Positions 16,947 through 23,801 of a stretch of 64,000 bases of DNA are shown in pieces. Origin of the DNA: DATJZG01 sp035499295 (GTDB lineage Bacteria; Myxococcota; Myxococcia; Myxococcales; Anaeromyxobacteraceae); NCBI GenBank assembly GCA_035499295.1, contig DATJZG010000167.1:1-64000 (forward strand). The letters are read 5' to 3'. How positions within the stretch are numbered: position 1 is the first letter of the stretch; each line of letters begins with the position of its first letter. The notes under the pieces were generated by a model. It was not told the DNA's origin. It did not search any database and saw nothing but the letters and a program-made list of their open reading frames with translations. The position numbers and the translations under genes are program-made.

Positions 16947-17585
16947 TCACTGAGCGTTTACGAGGAGCTTGTAAAGGGGGGCGATGTCCCGGAAGGTGCC
17001 GAGGACGTCGCCGACCGCCAGGCTGCGGGCCTCCTCGCGGGACCAGGCAATGCCCAGGTCCACGCCGCAGACGCGACCGGGTCCCTCCGGGGCGAGTTCC
17101 TCGGCCACCTCCTGCCAGAAGGCGGCCGAGGTGGCGGGGGCTACCTCGGGGAGGTCCTCGTAGTTCCAGCCGAGGTAGTGGCGGAGCCTGCGGAAGGGCT
17201 TGCCCTTGCGCGCCAGGCTGGCTGCCTCTCGCTCCACGGCGCGTCGCATGGGCAAGGCGCGCTCGCAGTCCCCCCGGACCGCGACCCTCGCGTGAAGTTG
17301 GGCACGGGTGACGCAGAGCGCCAGGTGGGGAACGCCCCGCAGGGTCTTGGCGCTCTCCGAGAAGGCGACGAAGGCCTCGTCCGGTGCGGCGCCCCGCCGT
17401 CGAGCGAGCTTTCCGTATTGGGAGGAGAGTTCGCGACCCACTACGCGGGAAAGGCCGCCGGCGAGCTCGCGGCCGAGGGCCAGAAGCTTCGGCTGGAGCC
17501 GGGCCTCCACCATCCGGCTCCTCTCCTCCGGATCGTCGATGTCGAAGATCTCGAAGTCGTCCGGCCCGATGCCGATGCCAGCCAT
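16947..17585 (-). CDS. DUF1054 (YktB/UPF0637-like) protein
   Basis: A 212-residue soluble protein resembling Bacillus YktB: an N-terminal D-F-E-I-F-D-I-D-D block, R-L-Q-P-K-L-x-A-L-G, the LARRRGAAPDEAFVAFSES region and G-V-P-H-L-A-L-C-V-T, all in the family's order. Function of the family is unknown. It is mostly known from Firmicutes, so its presence here is notable. The ATG is preceded by CAGGAG at a good distance, and a TACAAT -10 lies about 27 nt upstream. Confidence 0.65.
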   Translation of the reverse strand: MAGIGIGPDDFEIFDIDDPEERSRMVEARLQPKLLALGRELAGGLSRVVGRELSSQYGKLARRRGAAPDEAFVAFSESAKTLRGVPHLALCVTRAQLHARVAVRGDCERALPMRRAVEREAASLARKGKPFRRLRHYLGWNYEDLPEVAPATSAAFWQEVAEELAPEGPGRVCGVDLGIAWSREEARSLAVGDVLGTFRDIAPLYKLLVNAQ

Positions 17586-17894
17586 GCACGACTCCTGCGC
17601 GGGTGGCGGGATTGTAACATGCCATTGACTGTCCGATATCGCCTGTTAAGCTCGACAGCCCGGTGCGCCTAGGGAGCTTCGCCCGATTCGCCGGTCGCAC
17701 TCCGGGCGGGTGGACTCCAGAGTGCTCGGAAATCGGGCGATCTGGGCTGTGGGCACCCCGCCTCGCTCCTTTCGCGGCCCGGGTCGCCCGCCCGGCGCAG
17801 CACGTGCAGGGGGGACCGGAGGCAGGGCTCGACGGGATAGGAGGAGCTGGTTGCGGTCGGGTCAAGCACCCAGCGCCGCGCCAGGATTCGAGGG
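17586..17894. promoter_or_regulatory. 309-nt divergent intergenic region, DUF1054 and pafB-like genes
   Basis: No convincing gene is seen here. On the minus strand a TACAAT (17612-17617) is a good -10 for the DUF1054 gene, with a poor -35. On the plus strand a TTGACT (17626-17631) is followed at 16 nt by TAAGCT, a weak promoter that would give a ~230-nt leader for the WYL gene. An isolated AGGAGGAG near 17842 has no good reading frame after it. Confidence 0.35.
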
Positions 17895-18911
17895 ATGCAG
17901 AAGGCGGAGCGCCTCCTAGATCTGGCCGCCTTCCTCCTGAGGGCTGCCGAGCCCGTCTCCTGGAGAGAGATCCAGGAGCAGTTCCCGGACGACTACGGCG
18001 GCTCCTCGGGAGAGGCGGCCATCCGCAAGTTCGAGAGGGACAAGGCGGAGCTGCTCGAGCTCGGGATCCCGGTCCGCTACGTCGCCGGGGACGAGGACCT
18101 GGCCTCGGGTTACCTCGTCGACAAGGAGGACTTCTACCTCCCGGATCTGAAGCTGCCTCCGGAGGACCTGGCGCTCCTGTACCTCGCCGGGTCGGCCGCG
18201 CTGGCGCAGGAGGCCTTCCCCTTTGCTCGGGACCTGGCCCACGCCCTCAACAAGCTCTCCTTTGCCGCGCGGGCCCCGGGAGCCTCGGAGGTCGCTGCCT
18301 CCGCGGCGCTCCGGCTCTCGAGCGAGGAGGCCACCGGGGGGCAAGGCGGGGACGCGGCGAGGAAGCTCGAGCTGGTGGCGCAGGCCGTGGCCGCGAAGAA
18401 GCGCGTCCACATCGTGTACGCGGGGGCCGAGCGGCGCTCCCACACCGATCGCGATGTCGACCCCTACGGCCTGTACCAGCGAGGAGGCGCCTGGTTCCTC
18501 GCTGGGTACTGCCACCTGCGCAAGGATCTGCGGTCGTTCCACCTCGGGCGGATCGTGGCCCTGGAAGTGAACGCCGCCGCGCCGCGCACCCCGGACTTCG
18601 CGGTCCAGAAGGACTTCGCCTTGGCCGAGATCGCCACCCGCGAGCCGTGGGAGTACCGGGTCCACGCCCCCGTTCGCTGCCGGATCCGGCTCGACTCTCC
18701 CCTGAGCCCGGAGACCCGCCAATCGTTCGGGACGCGGGCCCGGTGGTTCGACGACGAGGACGGCGCGGTCGTCGAGGTGGAGGCGACCAACTCCGAGGCC
18801 CTGGTCCGACAGGTACTATCCTTCGGCGACCGGGCCGAGTTGCTCTCTCCGAAGAGCCTCCGCGAAAGGACGCGCTCGGTGCTTCGCTCGCTGGCGCGAA
18901 GGTGCGACTGA
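17895..18911 (+). CDS. WYL-domain transcriptional regulator, PafB-like
   Basis: A 338-residue regulator. The N-terminal winged helix-turn-helix (ERLLDLAAFLLRAAEPVSWR to AIRKFERDKAELLELGIPV) is of the DeoR-like type found in PafB. A WYL domain sits at about 160-235 (KKRVHIVYAG, DVDPYGLYQRGGAWFLAGY) and a C-terminal WCX extension follows. In mycobacteria PafB and PafC form a heterodimer activating DNA-damage genes. Here the second WYL gene follows 2 nt later in the same operon, supporting a pair. No proteasome or Pup genes are in the window. Confidence 0.85.
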   Translation: MQKAERLLDLAAFLLRAAEPVSWREIQEQFPDDYGGSSGEAAIRKFERDKAELLELGIPVRYVAGDEDLASGYLVDKEDFYLPDLKLPPEDLALLYLAGSAALAQEAFPFARDLAHALNKLSFAARAPGASEVAASAALRLSSEEATGGQGGDAARKLELVAQAVAAKKRVHIVYAGAERRSHTDRDVDPYGLYQRGGAWFLAGYCHLRKDLRSFHLGRIVALEVNAAAPRTPDFAVQKDFALAEIATREPWEYRVHAPVRCRIRLDSPLSPETRQSFGTRARWFDDEDGAVVEVEATNSEALVRQVLSFGDRAELLSPKSLRERTRSVLRSLARRCD

Positions 18912-18913
18912 CC

Positions 18914-19879
18914 GTGGCCACGCGCGCCCCCGCTGCCAAGGTGGACTCCCGCGACCGGCTCAAGCGGCTCCTGTTCCTCGTGCCCTACGCGGTCCGCCAT
19001 CCTGGCTCGAAGGTGGCCGACCTGGCCAAAAAGTGCGGCGTCACCGAGAAGCAGCTCCTCGAGGACCTCGACTTCCTCATGGGAGTGGGGTGCCCGCCCT
19101 TCGCTCCCGACGACTTCCTCGACCTGTACGTCGAGGGTGATCGGGTGCACGTGGCGCTCCACCAGAGCTTCTCGCGCCCGCCGCGCTTCACCGAGGGGGA
19201 GGCGGCCGCGCTCGCCGCCGCAGCCCGGGCGCTCGGGGGGGAGGGGACGGAGCGGGCCATACGCGCGCTGCGGGAGTCCGTTCCGCGGGGCCGGCGGGAG
19301 TTGTTCGACGAGCTCCTCGATCGGATCTACGCCGGCTCCCCGCCGACGAAGGACTCGCTCCTGGGGCGGATCCAGAGGGCCATCGCCGAGCGGCGAAAGC
19401 TGAACCTCAGGTACTTCACCGCCACTCGGGGGCAGGAGACGGATCGGGTGGTGCACCCCTACACCCTCGCCCAGAGGCTCGGGCATTGGTACCTCTACGG
19501 CCTCGACGAAGGGCGGCGACGGGCTCTGCCCTTCCGCCTCGACCGGGTCCGGGAGTGTTCGGCCGCCGACCAGCGCTTCGACCCTCCCGCCGAAGCCGAA
19601 CTCGCGCGCGCGCGCCTGTTCTCCGACGCCCAGGGGGCGCCGGTGCGGATCCGGCTCGGCGCCCTGGCCGCGGCCTGGGCGCTCGCGCGCCCGGGCCAGT
19701 GGCGCGTCCTGAAGCGCGACGCCCGCGGCGGCGCCTTAGTCGAAGGGCCAGGTGTGAGTGACGAATGGGCCACTCGGTTTGCGCTCTCCCTCGGTCGCGA
19801 GGCCGAGGTCCTCTCGCCGGCCTCGGCCCGCCGCGCCTACGCCGATGCCATCCGGAGCGCCCTCAAGCGCTACCGATGA
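18914..19879 (+). CDS. WYL-domain transcriptional regulator, PafC-like
   Basis: A 321-residue partner of the preceding regulator. It has an N-terminal HTH (DRLKRLLFLVPYAVRHPGSK, VADLAKKCGVTEKQLLEDLD) and a WYL domain at about 150-225 (RRKLNLRYFTATRG, VHPYTLAQRLGHWYLYGLDE). The GTG at 18914 follows AAGGTG at 9 nt; a GTG at 18902 overlapping the upstream gene is a possible alternative. The -VPY- helix and the LEDLDFLM segment are typical of PafC. Likely DNA-damage or nucleic-acid-responsive control, inferred from family. Confidence 0.83.
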   Translation: MATRAPAAKVDSRDRLKRLLFLVPYAVRHPGSKVADLAKKCGVTEKQLLEDLDFLMGVGCPPFAPDDFLDLYVEGDRVHVALHQSFSRPPRFTEGEAAALAAAARALGGEGTERAIRALRESVPRGRRELFDELLDRIYAGSPPTKDSLLGRIQRAIAERRKLNLRYFTATRGQETDRVVHPYTLAQRLGHWYLYGLDEGRRRALPFRLDRVRECSAADQRFDPPAEAELARARLFSDAQGAPVRIRLGALAAAWALARPGQWRVLKRDARGGALVEGPGVSDEWATRFALSLGREAEVLSPASARRAYADAIRSALKRYR

Positions 19880-20008
19880 TCCGGGCCGAGCCCCCCGGCC
19901 GCGGGCTAAGTCGGAACCCTAGGCGTGCCGATGTGTAGGAGGGTGAGATTTGACCCACCCGGGCCGTGCCCTCTCCGGGGCGCCGAAATCGCCCCAGGGT
20001 ACTCCCCG

Positions 20009-20044
20009 ACCCCAAGGAGCAGAACCAAATCATTGGGGTTTTCT
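20009..20044 (+). terminator. Probable terminator after the WYL pair
   Basis: A 7-bp stem ACCCCAA/TTGGGGT (20009-20015 with 20033-20039) with a 17-nt loop runs into TTTTCT. It lies 130 nt after the pafC-like stop and only 44 nt before the next start codon, so it could also act as an attenuator for the receiver gene. Confidence 0.45.
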
Positions 20045-20087
20045 GCGGCACAACAAGAGCACATGCCACTCCACGGAGGTACGTTCC

Positions 20088-20459
20088 GTGGCCCGAGTCC
20101 TCATTGTTGACGACGTCGAGATCGTGCGGAAGGCGCTGCAGGTGGGCGTCCAGAAGATGGGCCACCATGCCGAGGGCGCGTCCGATGCCCGGGAGGCCCT
20201 GGAACTCGCACGCGTCAACCCGCCGGACCTGGCGCTCGTCGACTACCGCATGCCCGGAATGGACGGCGTCGCCTTCTTCGACGCCATGAGGACGCAACTC
20301 GGAAACCGCTGCCCCAAGGTGCTCTTCGTGTCTGCGACCCCGCCGGAAGAGGTGCGCGCCAAGCTCCGGCCGGCAGGACTCGAGCCCTCGGGCTTCGTCC
20401 GCAAGCCCTTCCACCTCGACGACCTCTGGAAGATCGTGACCGCTGTCCTGGCGGCCTAG
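20088..20459 (+). CDS. Single-domain response regulator (CheY-like)
   Basis: A 123-residue stand-alone receiver. It shows the acidic pair LIVDDVEIV, phospho-acceptor LALVDYRMPGMDG, the conserved Ser in FVSATPP and FVRKPF. I chose the GTG at 20088 because GGAGGT (20075-20080) precedes it at 7 nt; a longer reading to 19950 crosses the hairpin and adds an unrelated N-terminus. With no output domain it probably acts by phosphotransfer or protein binding. No kinase is adjacent. Confidence 0.9.
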   Translation: MARVLIVDDVEIVRKALQVGVQKMGHHAEGASDAREALELARVNPPDLALVDYRMPGMDGVAFFDAMRTQLGNRCPKVLFVSATPPEEVRAKLRPAGLEPSGFVRKPFHLDDLWKIVTAVLAA

Positions 20460-20468
20460 GCGGCCAAG

Positions 20469-21347
20469 TTAGCGCTTCACCCCGGCCCACTCGAAGAACA
20501 GGTCGGTCACGGAGCACATGTCCTTGTCGCCGCGGCCCGACTGAATGGCCTCGGCGAGAAGGTGCCTCACCGCCGTGTTCACCGGCATCTTGGCGCCATA
20601 GCTGGCGGCGGCCTCCTGCACCAGGCGCTGATCCTTCTCCGCGAGCGCCACGGCGAAGCGGGGCGCCCAGTCCTTGTTCAGGATCTGCTCGCCCTTCATG
20701 AGGAACAGCGGGGAGTGGAAGCTCGACGCCTGGATGGTCTCGATGACCTTCTCGACCTCCAGGCCTCCCGAGACCGCGAGCGCCATGGCCTCGCCGAAGG
20801 CGGTCATCATGGCGCCGCCGACGGCGTTCACCACTAGCTTCATGAGCGCCGCCTTGGGGGCGGAGTCGAGCTCGATGATGCGGGCGGAGACGGCCCGGAG
20901 GGCCGGCCGCGCCTTCTCGCGCCCGTCGGCGGCTCCGCCGACGACGATGGTGAGCTGGGCTTTCTCGGCCGCCGCCTTGGAGCCGAGGAGCGGCGCAGCG
21001 AGAAACGACGCGCCCTTCGCCCTCACTCGCTCCTCCACCGACCGGGCCGACTGGACCCCCGCCGTCGAGGTGTCGACCACGATGGCGCCGCGGTCCAGCC
21101 CGGCCAGGACCCCGTCCGGGCCCTCCAGGACGCTGTCCACCGCCTTTTCGTCCGCGACGCACAGGATCACGACCTCTTGCCCGGTCACGGCTTCCCGCGG
21201 CGACGCGGCCGGCTTGGCGCCTTTCTTCACCAGCGCCTCGGCCCTGGCCGGCGTTCGGTTCCAGACCGTGACGGCGTGCCCCGATTTGCGCAGGTTGTTG
21301 GCCATGGGAGCGCCCATGGTCCCGAGCCCGAGGAATCCGATCTTCAT
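20469..21347 (-). CDS. Beta-hydroxyacid dehydrogenase (3-hydroxyisobutyrate dehydrogenase/GLYR type)
   Basis: A 292-residue oxidoreductase. The N-terminal Rossmann motif GFLGLGTMGAPMANNL is followed by V-W-N-R-T, where the Arg after beta-2 favours NADPH. The substrate loop VDTSTAGVQSARSV and the catalytic lysine helix ALMKLVVNAVGG are present. These features fit the glyoxylate/succinic-semialdehyde reductase branch rather than 6-phosphogluconate dehydrogenase. AAGGT precedes the ATG. It converges with the receiver gene, 9 nt between stops. Confidence 0.85.
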   Translation of the reverse strand: MKIGFLGLGTMGAPMANNLRKSGHAVTVWNRTPARAEALVKKGAKPAASPREAVTGQEVVILCVADEKAVDSVLEGPDGVLAGLDRGAIVVDTSTAGVQSARSVEERVRAKGASFLAAPLLGSKAAAEKAQLTIVVGGAADGREKARPALRAVSARIIELDSAPKAALMKLVVNAVGGAMMTAFGEAMALAVSGGLEVEKVIETIQASSFHSPLFLMKGEQILNKDWAPRFAVALAEKDQRLVQEAAASYGAKMPVNTAVRHLLAEAIQSGRGDKDMCSVTDLFFEWAGVKR

Positions 21348-21500
21348 GGTGCGACCTTTTTAGCTCAATGCCCCCGCGCGGGGAAAGGGCATCGATCGGG
21401 TGGCGCAAGCGGGGCGAGGCCAAATCTGCTGGCGCGCCGCGCCGCGTCGTGCAAGGCTCTACCGCCGCTCGGCCGGCAGTGACGAGGCGAGAATCGCGAG

Positions 21501-22721
21501 ATGGAACAACCGGATGTGATCGTGGTCGGCGGCGGGGTGAGCGGGCTGTCCTTCGCCTGGCACGCGGCTCGGGCCGGCAAGAAAGCGCTCGTCGTGGAGG
21601 CCGGGCCCAAGCTCGGCGGGTGCCTCGACTCCAGGCGGGAGCCGTCGGGCTACTGGTACGAGCTCGGAGCCCACACCTGTTACAACTCCTACGGCGCCTT
21701 GCTCGAGATCATCGAGGGGGCGGGCGGGCTCGGCGACCTGCTCGCCCGCGGCGAGGCGCGCAAACGCTTCGCTCTGCTTCGCGGCGGCGAGATCGCCACC
21801 ATGGGTCCCCTCTCCGTGTTCCTCCAGTTCGACCTGTGGGAACTTCTGCGCTCGGCCCCCGGGGCCTTCCGGGCCAAGAAGGAGGGCGCGACGACCTACG
21901 CCTACTACTCGAGCCTTGTGGGGAAGCGGAACTACTCCCGGGTGCTCGGGCCCTTTCTCTCGGCGGTCCCCTCCCAAAACGTCGACTCGTTCCCGGTCAG
22001 CGGGGCCGGATCGCTCTTCAAGAAGCGGGAGCGCCGCCCGGATGTCGCGAAGAGCTTCACCGTGAAGGGCGGGTTGGGAGCGGTCATCGACGCCATGGCC
22101 GCGCAGAGCGGAGTGGAGGCCCTGACCGGCGCCCCGGTCCGGGAGGTCCGCAGGCACGGCGCCGGCTACCAGGTGCGGCTCCAAGACGGGCGCACATTCG
22201 AGGCGCCGGTGGTGTCCTTGGCGGTCCCCCCCTCGATGGCGGCGGCGATGCTGCGGGCGGACTTCGCGGAGCTCTCCGGGGAGCTGGCGCGCATCCACAT
22301 GGCCGCGGTCGAGACCATCGGAGTGGCCATTCCCCGGGAGAAGGTCAAGCTGCCGGAGATGGCCTTCCTCGTCCCGGTCGATGACATCTTCTGGTCCGCG
22401 GTAAGCCGGGACACCGTCCCCGATGCCACCCATCGGGCCTTCGCCTTCCATTTCCGCACTGGGCATACCGAGGCCGAGAAGATGGGCCGGATCTCGAGGA
22501 TCCTGGGGCTCGAGCCGGAGGCTTTCGAGGACGTGGGAAGAAGGATGACGCTCCTGCCGTCGCCGGCGGTGGGGCACGACCGGGTGGTGATGGAGCTCGA
22601 TCGACTCCTATCCGGAGCCCGCCTCGCCCTCACCGGGAACTACTTCGCCGGCCTGGCCATCGAGGACTGCGTCCTGCGCTCCAAAGCGGAGTGGGCGCGC
22701 GTTGCAGCCCTCGGTTCTTAG
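21501..22721 (+). CDS. FAD-dependent amine oxidase/protoporphyrinogen oxidase-like protein
   Basis: A 406-residue flavoprotein with N-terminal dinucleotide fold VVGGGVSGLSFAWHAARAG, the E-A-G-P-K-L-G-G block that contacts FAD, and a C-terminal FAD-binding segment ALTGNYFAGLAIEDCV. The layout is that of HemY/HemG-like protoporphyrinogen oxidases and related phytoene-desaturase-type enzymes. No other haem gene is in the window, so the substrate cannot be settled. The next gene starts 23 nt downstream on the same strand. Confidence 0.75.
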   Translation: MEQPDVIVVGGGVSGLSFAWHAARAGKKALVVEAGPKLGGCLDSRREPSGYWYELGAHTCYNSYGALLEIIEGAGGLGDLLARGEARKRFALLRGGEIATMGPLSVFLQFDLWELLRSAPGAFRAKKEGATTYAYYSSLVGKRNYSRVLGPFLSAVPSQNVDSFPVSGAGSLFKKRERRPDVAKSFTVKGGLGAVIDAMAAQSGVEALTGAPVREVRRHGAGYQVRLQDGRTFEAPVVSLAVPPSMAAAMLRADFAELSGELARIHMAAVETIGVAIPREKVKLPEMAFLVPVDDIFWSAVSRDTVPDATHRAFAFHFRTGHTEAEKMGRISRILGLEPEAFEDVGRRMTLLPSPAVGHDRVVMELDRLLSGARLALTGNYFAGLAIEDCVLRSKAEWARVAALGS

Positions 22722-22744
22722 CGCGAGAGGGGAGAACCTGGAGG

Positions 22745-23323
22745 ATGCCCGAGGGGCCGGAAGTCGAGACCGAGAAGCTGCACGAGGCGATCCAAGAGGA
22801 GATGGAGAAGGAGGGGGGCGGGTTCCTGAGGATCATCGCCCTCACCACCGCCGTCCTCGCCGCCCTGGCGGCGCTCGCGAGCCTGCGCGCCGGCGCCACG
22901 GTGAACGAGGCGCTGGTGCTGAAGACCGAGGCCGGCGTGCTGCAGGCGAAGGTCTCGGACCAGTGGGCTTACTACCAGGCGAAGGGAGTGAAGGCGGCGG
23001 TGGCGGAGGCGTCGCGGGCCTCGTTCGAGGCGATCGGGAAGGAGGCGCCGGCGCGCTTCGGCGAGAAGGCGCAGCGCTACGAGCGGGAGCAGGAGGAGAT
23101 CAAGGCCGAGGCGCAGAGGGTCGAGAAGGAGCGCGACGAGAAGAACGCCGAGGCCGACCACCTCCTCCACGCCCACCACCGCTTCGCCATCGCAGTCGCC
23201 TTCTTCCAGGTCTCCATCGCGCTCGGGGCGGTGGCGGCGCTCACCCGCAACAAGTTGGTGTGGCTCGGCTCGCTCCTGGTGGGGGCGGCCGGGCTCGTGT
23301 CCTTCGTCATCGCCTTCCAGTAG
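22745..23323 (+). CDS. DUF4337-type membrane protein
   Basis: A 192-residue protein. One TM helix is at about 27-45 (IIALTTAVLAALAALASL), a central charged helical region contains W-A-Y-Y-Q-A-K-G, and two C-terminal TM segments follow (FAIAVAFFQVSIALGAVAAL; LLVGAAGLVSFVIAF). This matches the DUF4337 pattern of uncharacterised inner-membrane proteins. The ATG at 22745 follows CCTGGAGG; an upstream in-frame start at 22691 falls inside the previous gene. Its end overlaps the convergent argR gene by 17 nt. Confidence 0.75.
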   Translation: MPEGPEVETEKLHEAIQEEMEKEGGGFLRIIALTTAVLAALAALASLRAGATVNEALVLKTEAGVLQAKVSDQWAYYQAKGVKAAVAEASRASFEAIGKEAPARFGEKAQRYEREQEEIKAEAQRVEKERDEKNAEADHLLHAHHRFAIAVAFFQVSIALGAVAALTRNKLVWLGSLLVGAAGLVSFVIAFQ

Positions 23324-23801
23324 AAGGTTCCCCGGGGGAGCGCCGCTCGTCCGGGATGCCGAACATGCCGCCGAGCTTGGCGGCGAGCGAGCGCAGGCGG
23401 CGTTCCTTCGCCGGCGCCACGAAGATGGTGTCGTCGCCGGCGATGGTGCCGAGTACCTCCGGGAGGCGAGCAAGGTCGATGGCGCGGGCCACCGCCGGCG
23501 CGCTACCGGGCCGGGTGCGCACCACCACCGTCGATCCGTTGGTAGCAACCGATCCGACGAGGCCCGCCAGGGTATCGTCGGATCCGGTGGCCCCGTCGGC
23601 GAGCTCGTAGAAGGTGCCGCCTCCCGGGCGTGAGGTGCGTCGCACACCCAGGCGGGAAAGGTCCCGTGACAGGGTCGCCTGGGTGGCCCGGAGCCCCTCT
23701 CGGCGGAGGGCCCCGAGGAGCTCCTCCTGGGTCCCGACCGGGCCGCGCCGGAGGATCCGGACCACCGCCTGGCGGCGTCGCTCTGCCGTGCGAGTGCTCA
23801 C
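23307..23801 (-). CDS. argR: Arginine repressor ArgR
   Basis: A 164-residue regulator. The N-terminal winged HTH has GTQEELLGALRREGLRATQATLSRDLSRLGV, with the diagnostic A-T-Q-A-T-L-S-R-D. The C-terminal oligomerisation/arginine-binding domain has VVRTRPGSAPAVARAID and IAGDDTIFVAP, where the paired Asp residues bind L-arginine. It overlaps the argB end by 4 nt (ATGA), so it is translationally coupled and presumably autoregulates the operon through the palindrome ahead of argC. Confidence 0.95.
   Translation of the reverse strand: MSTRTAERRRQAVVRILRRGPVGTQEELLGALRREGLRATQATLSRDLSRLGVRRTSRPGGGTFYELADGATGSDDTLAGLVGSVATNGSTVVVRTRPGSAPAVARAIDLARLPEVLGTIAGDDTIFVAPAKERRLRSLAAKLGGMFGIPDERRSPGEPSTGRR

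Noticed and set aside
17838..17919. Small plus-strand gene after the AGGAGGAG near 17842
   Set aside because: The frame that follows is a short Arg-rich overlap with the WYL gene start and has no coding character.
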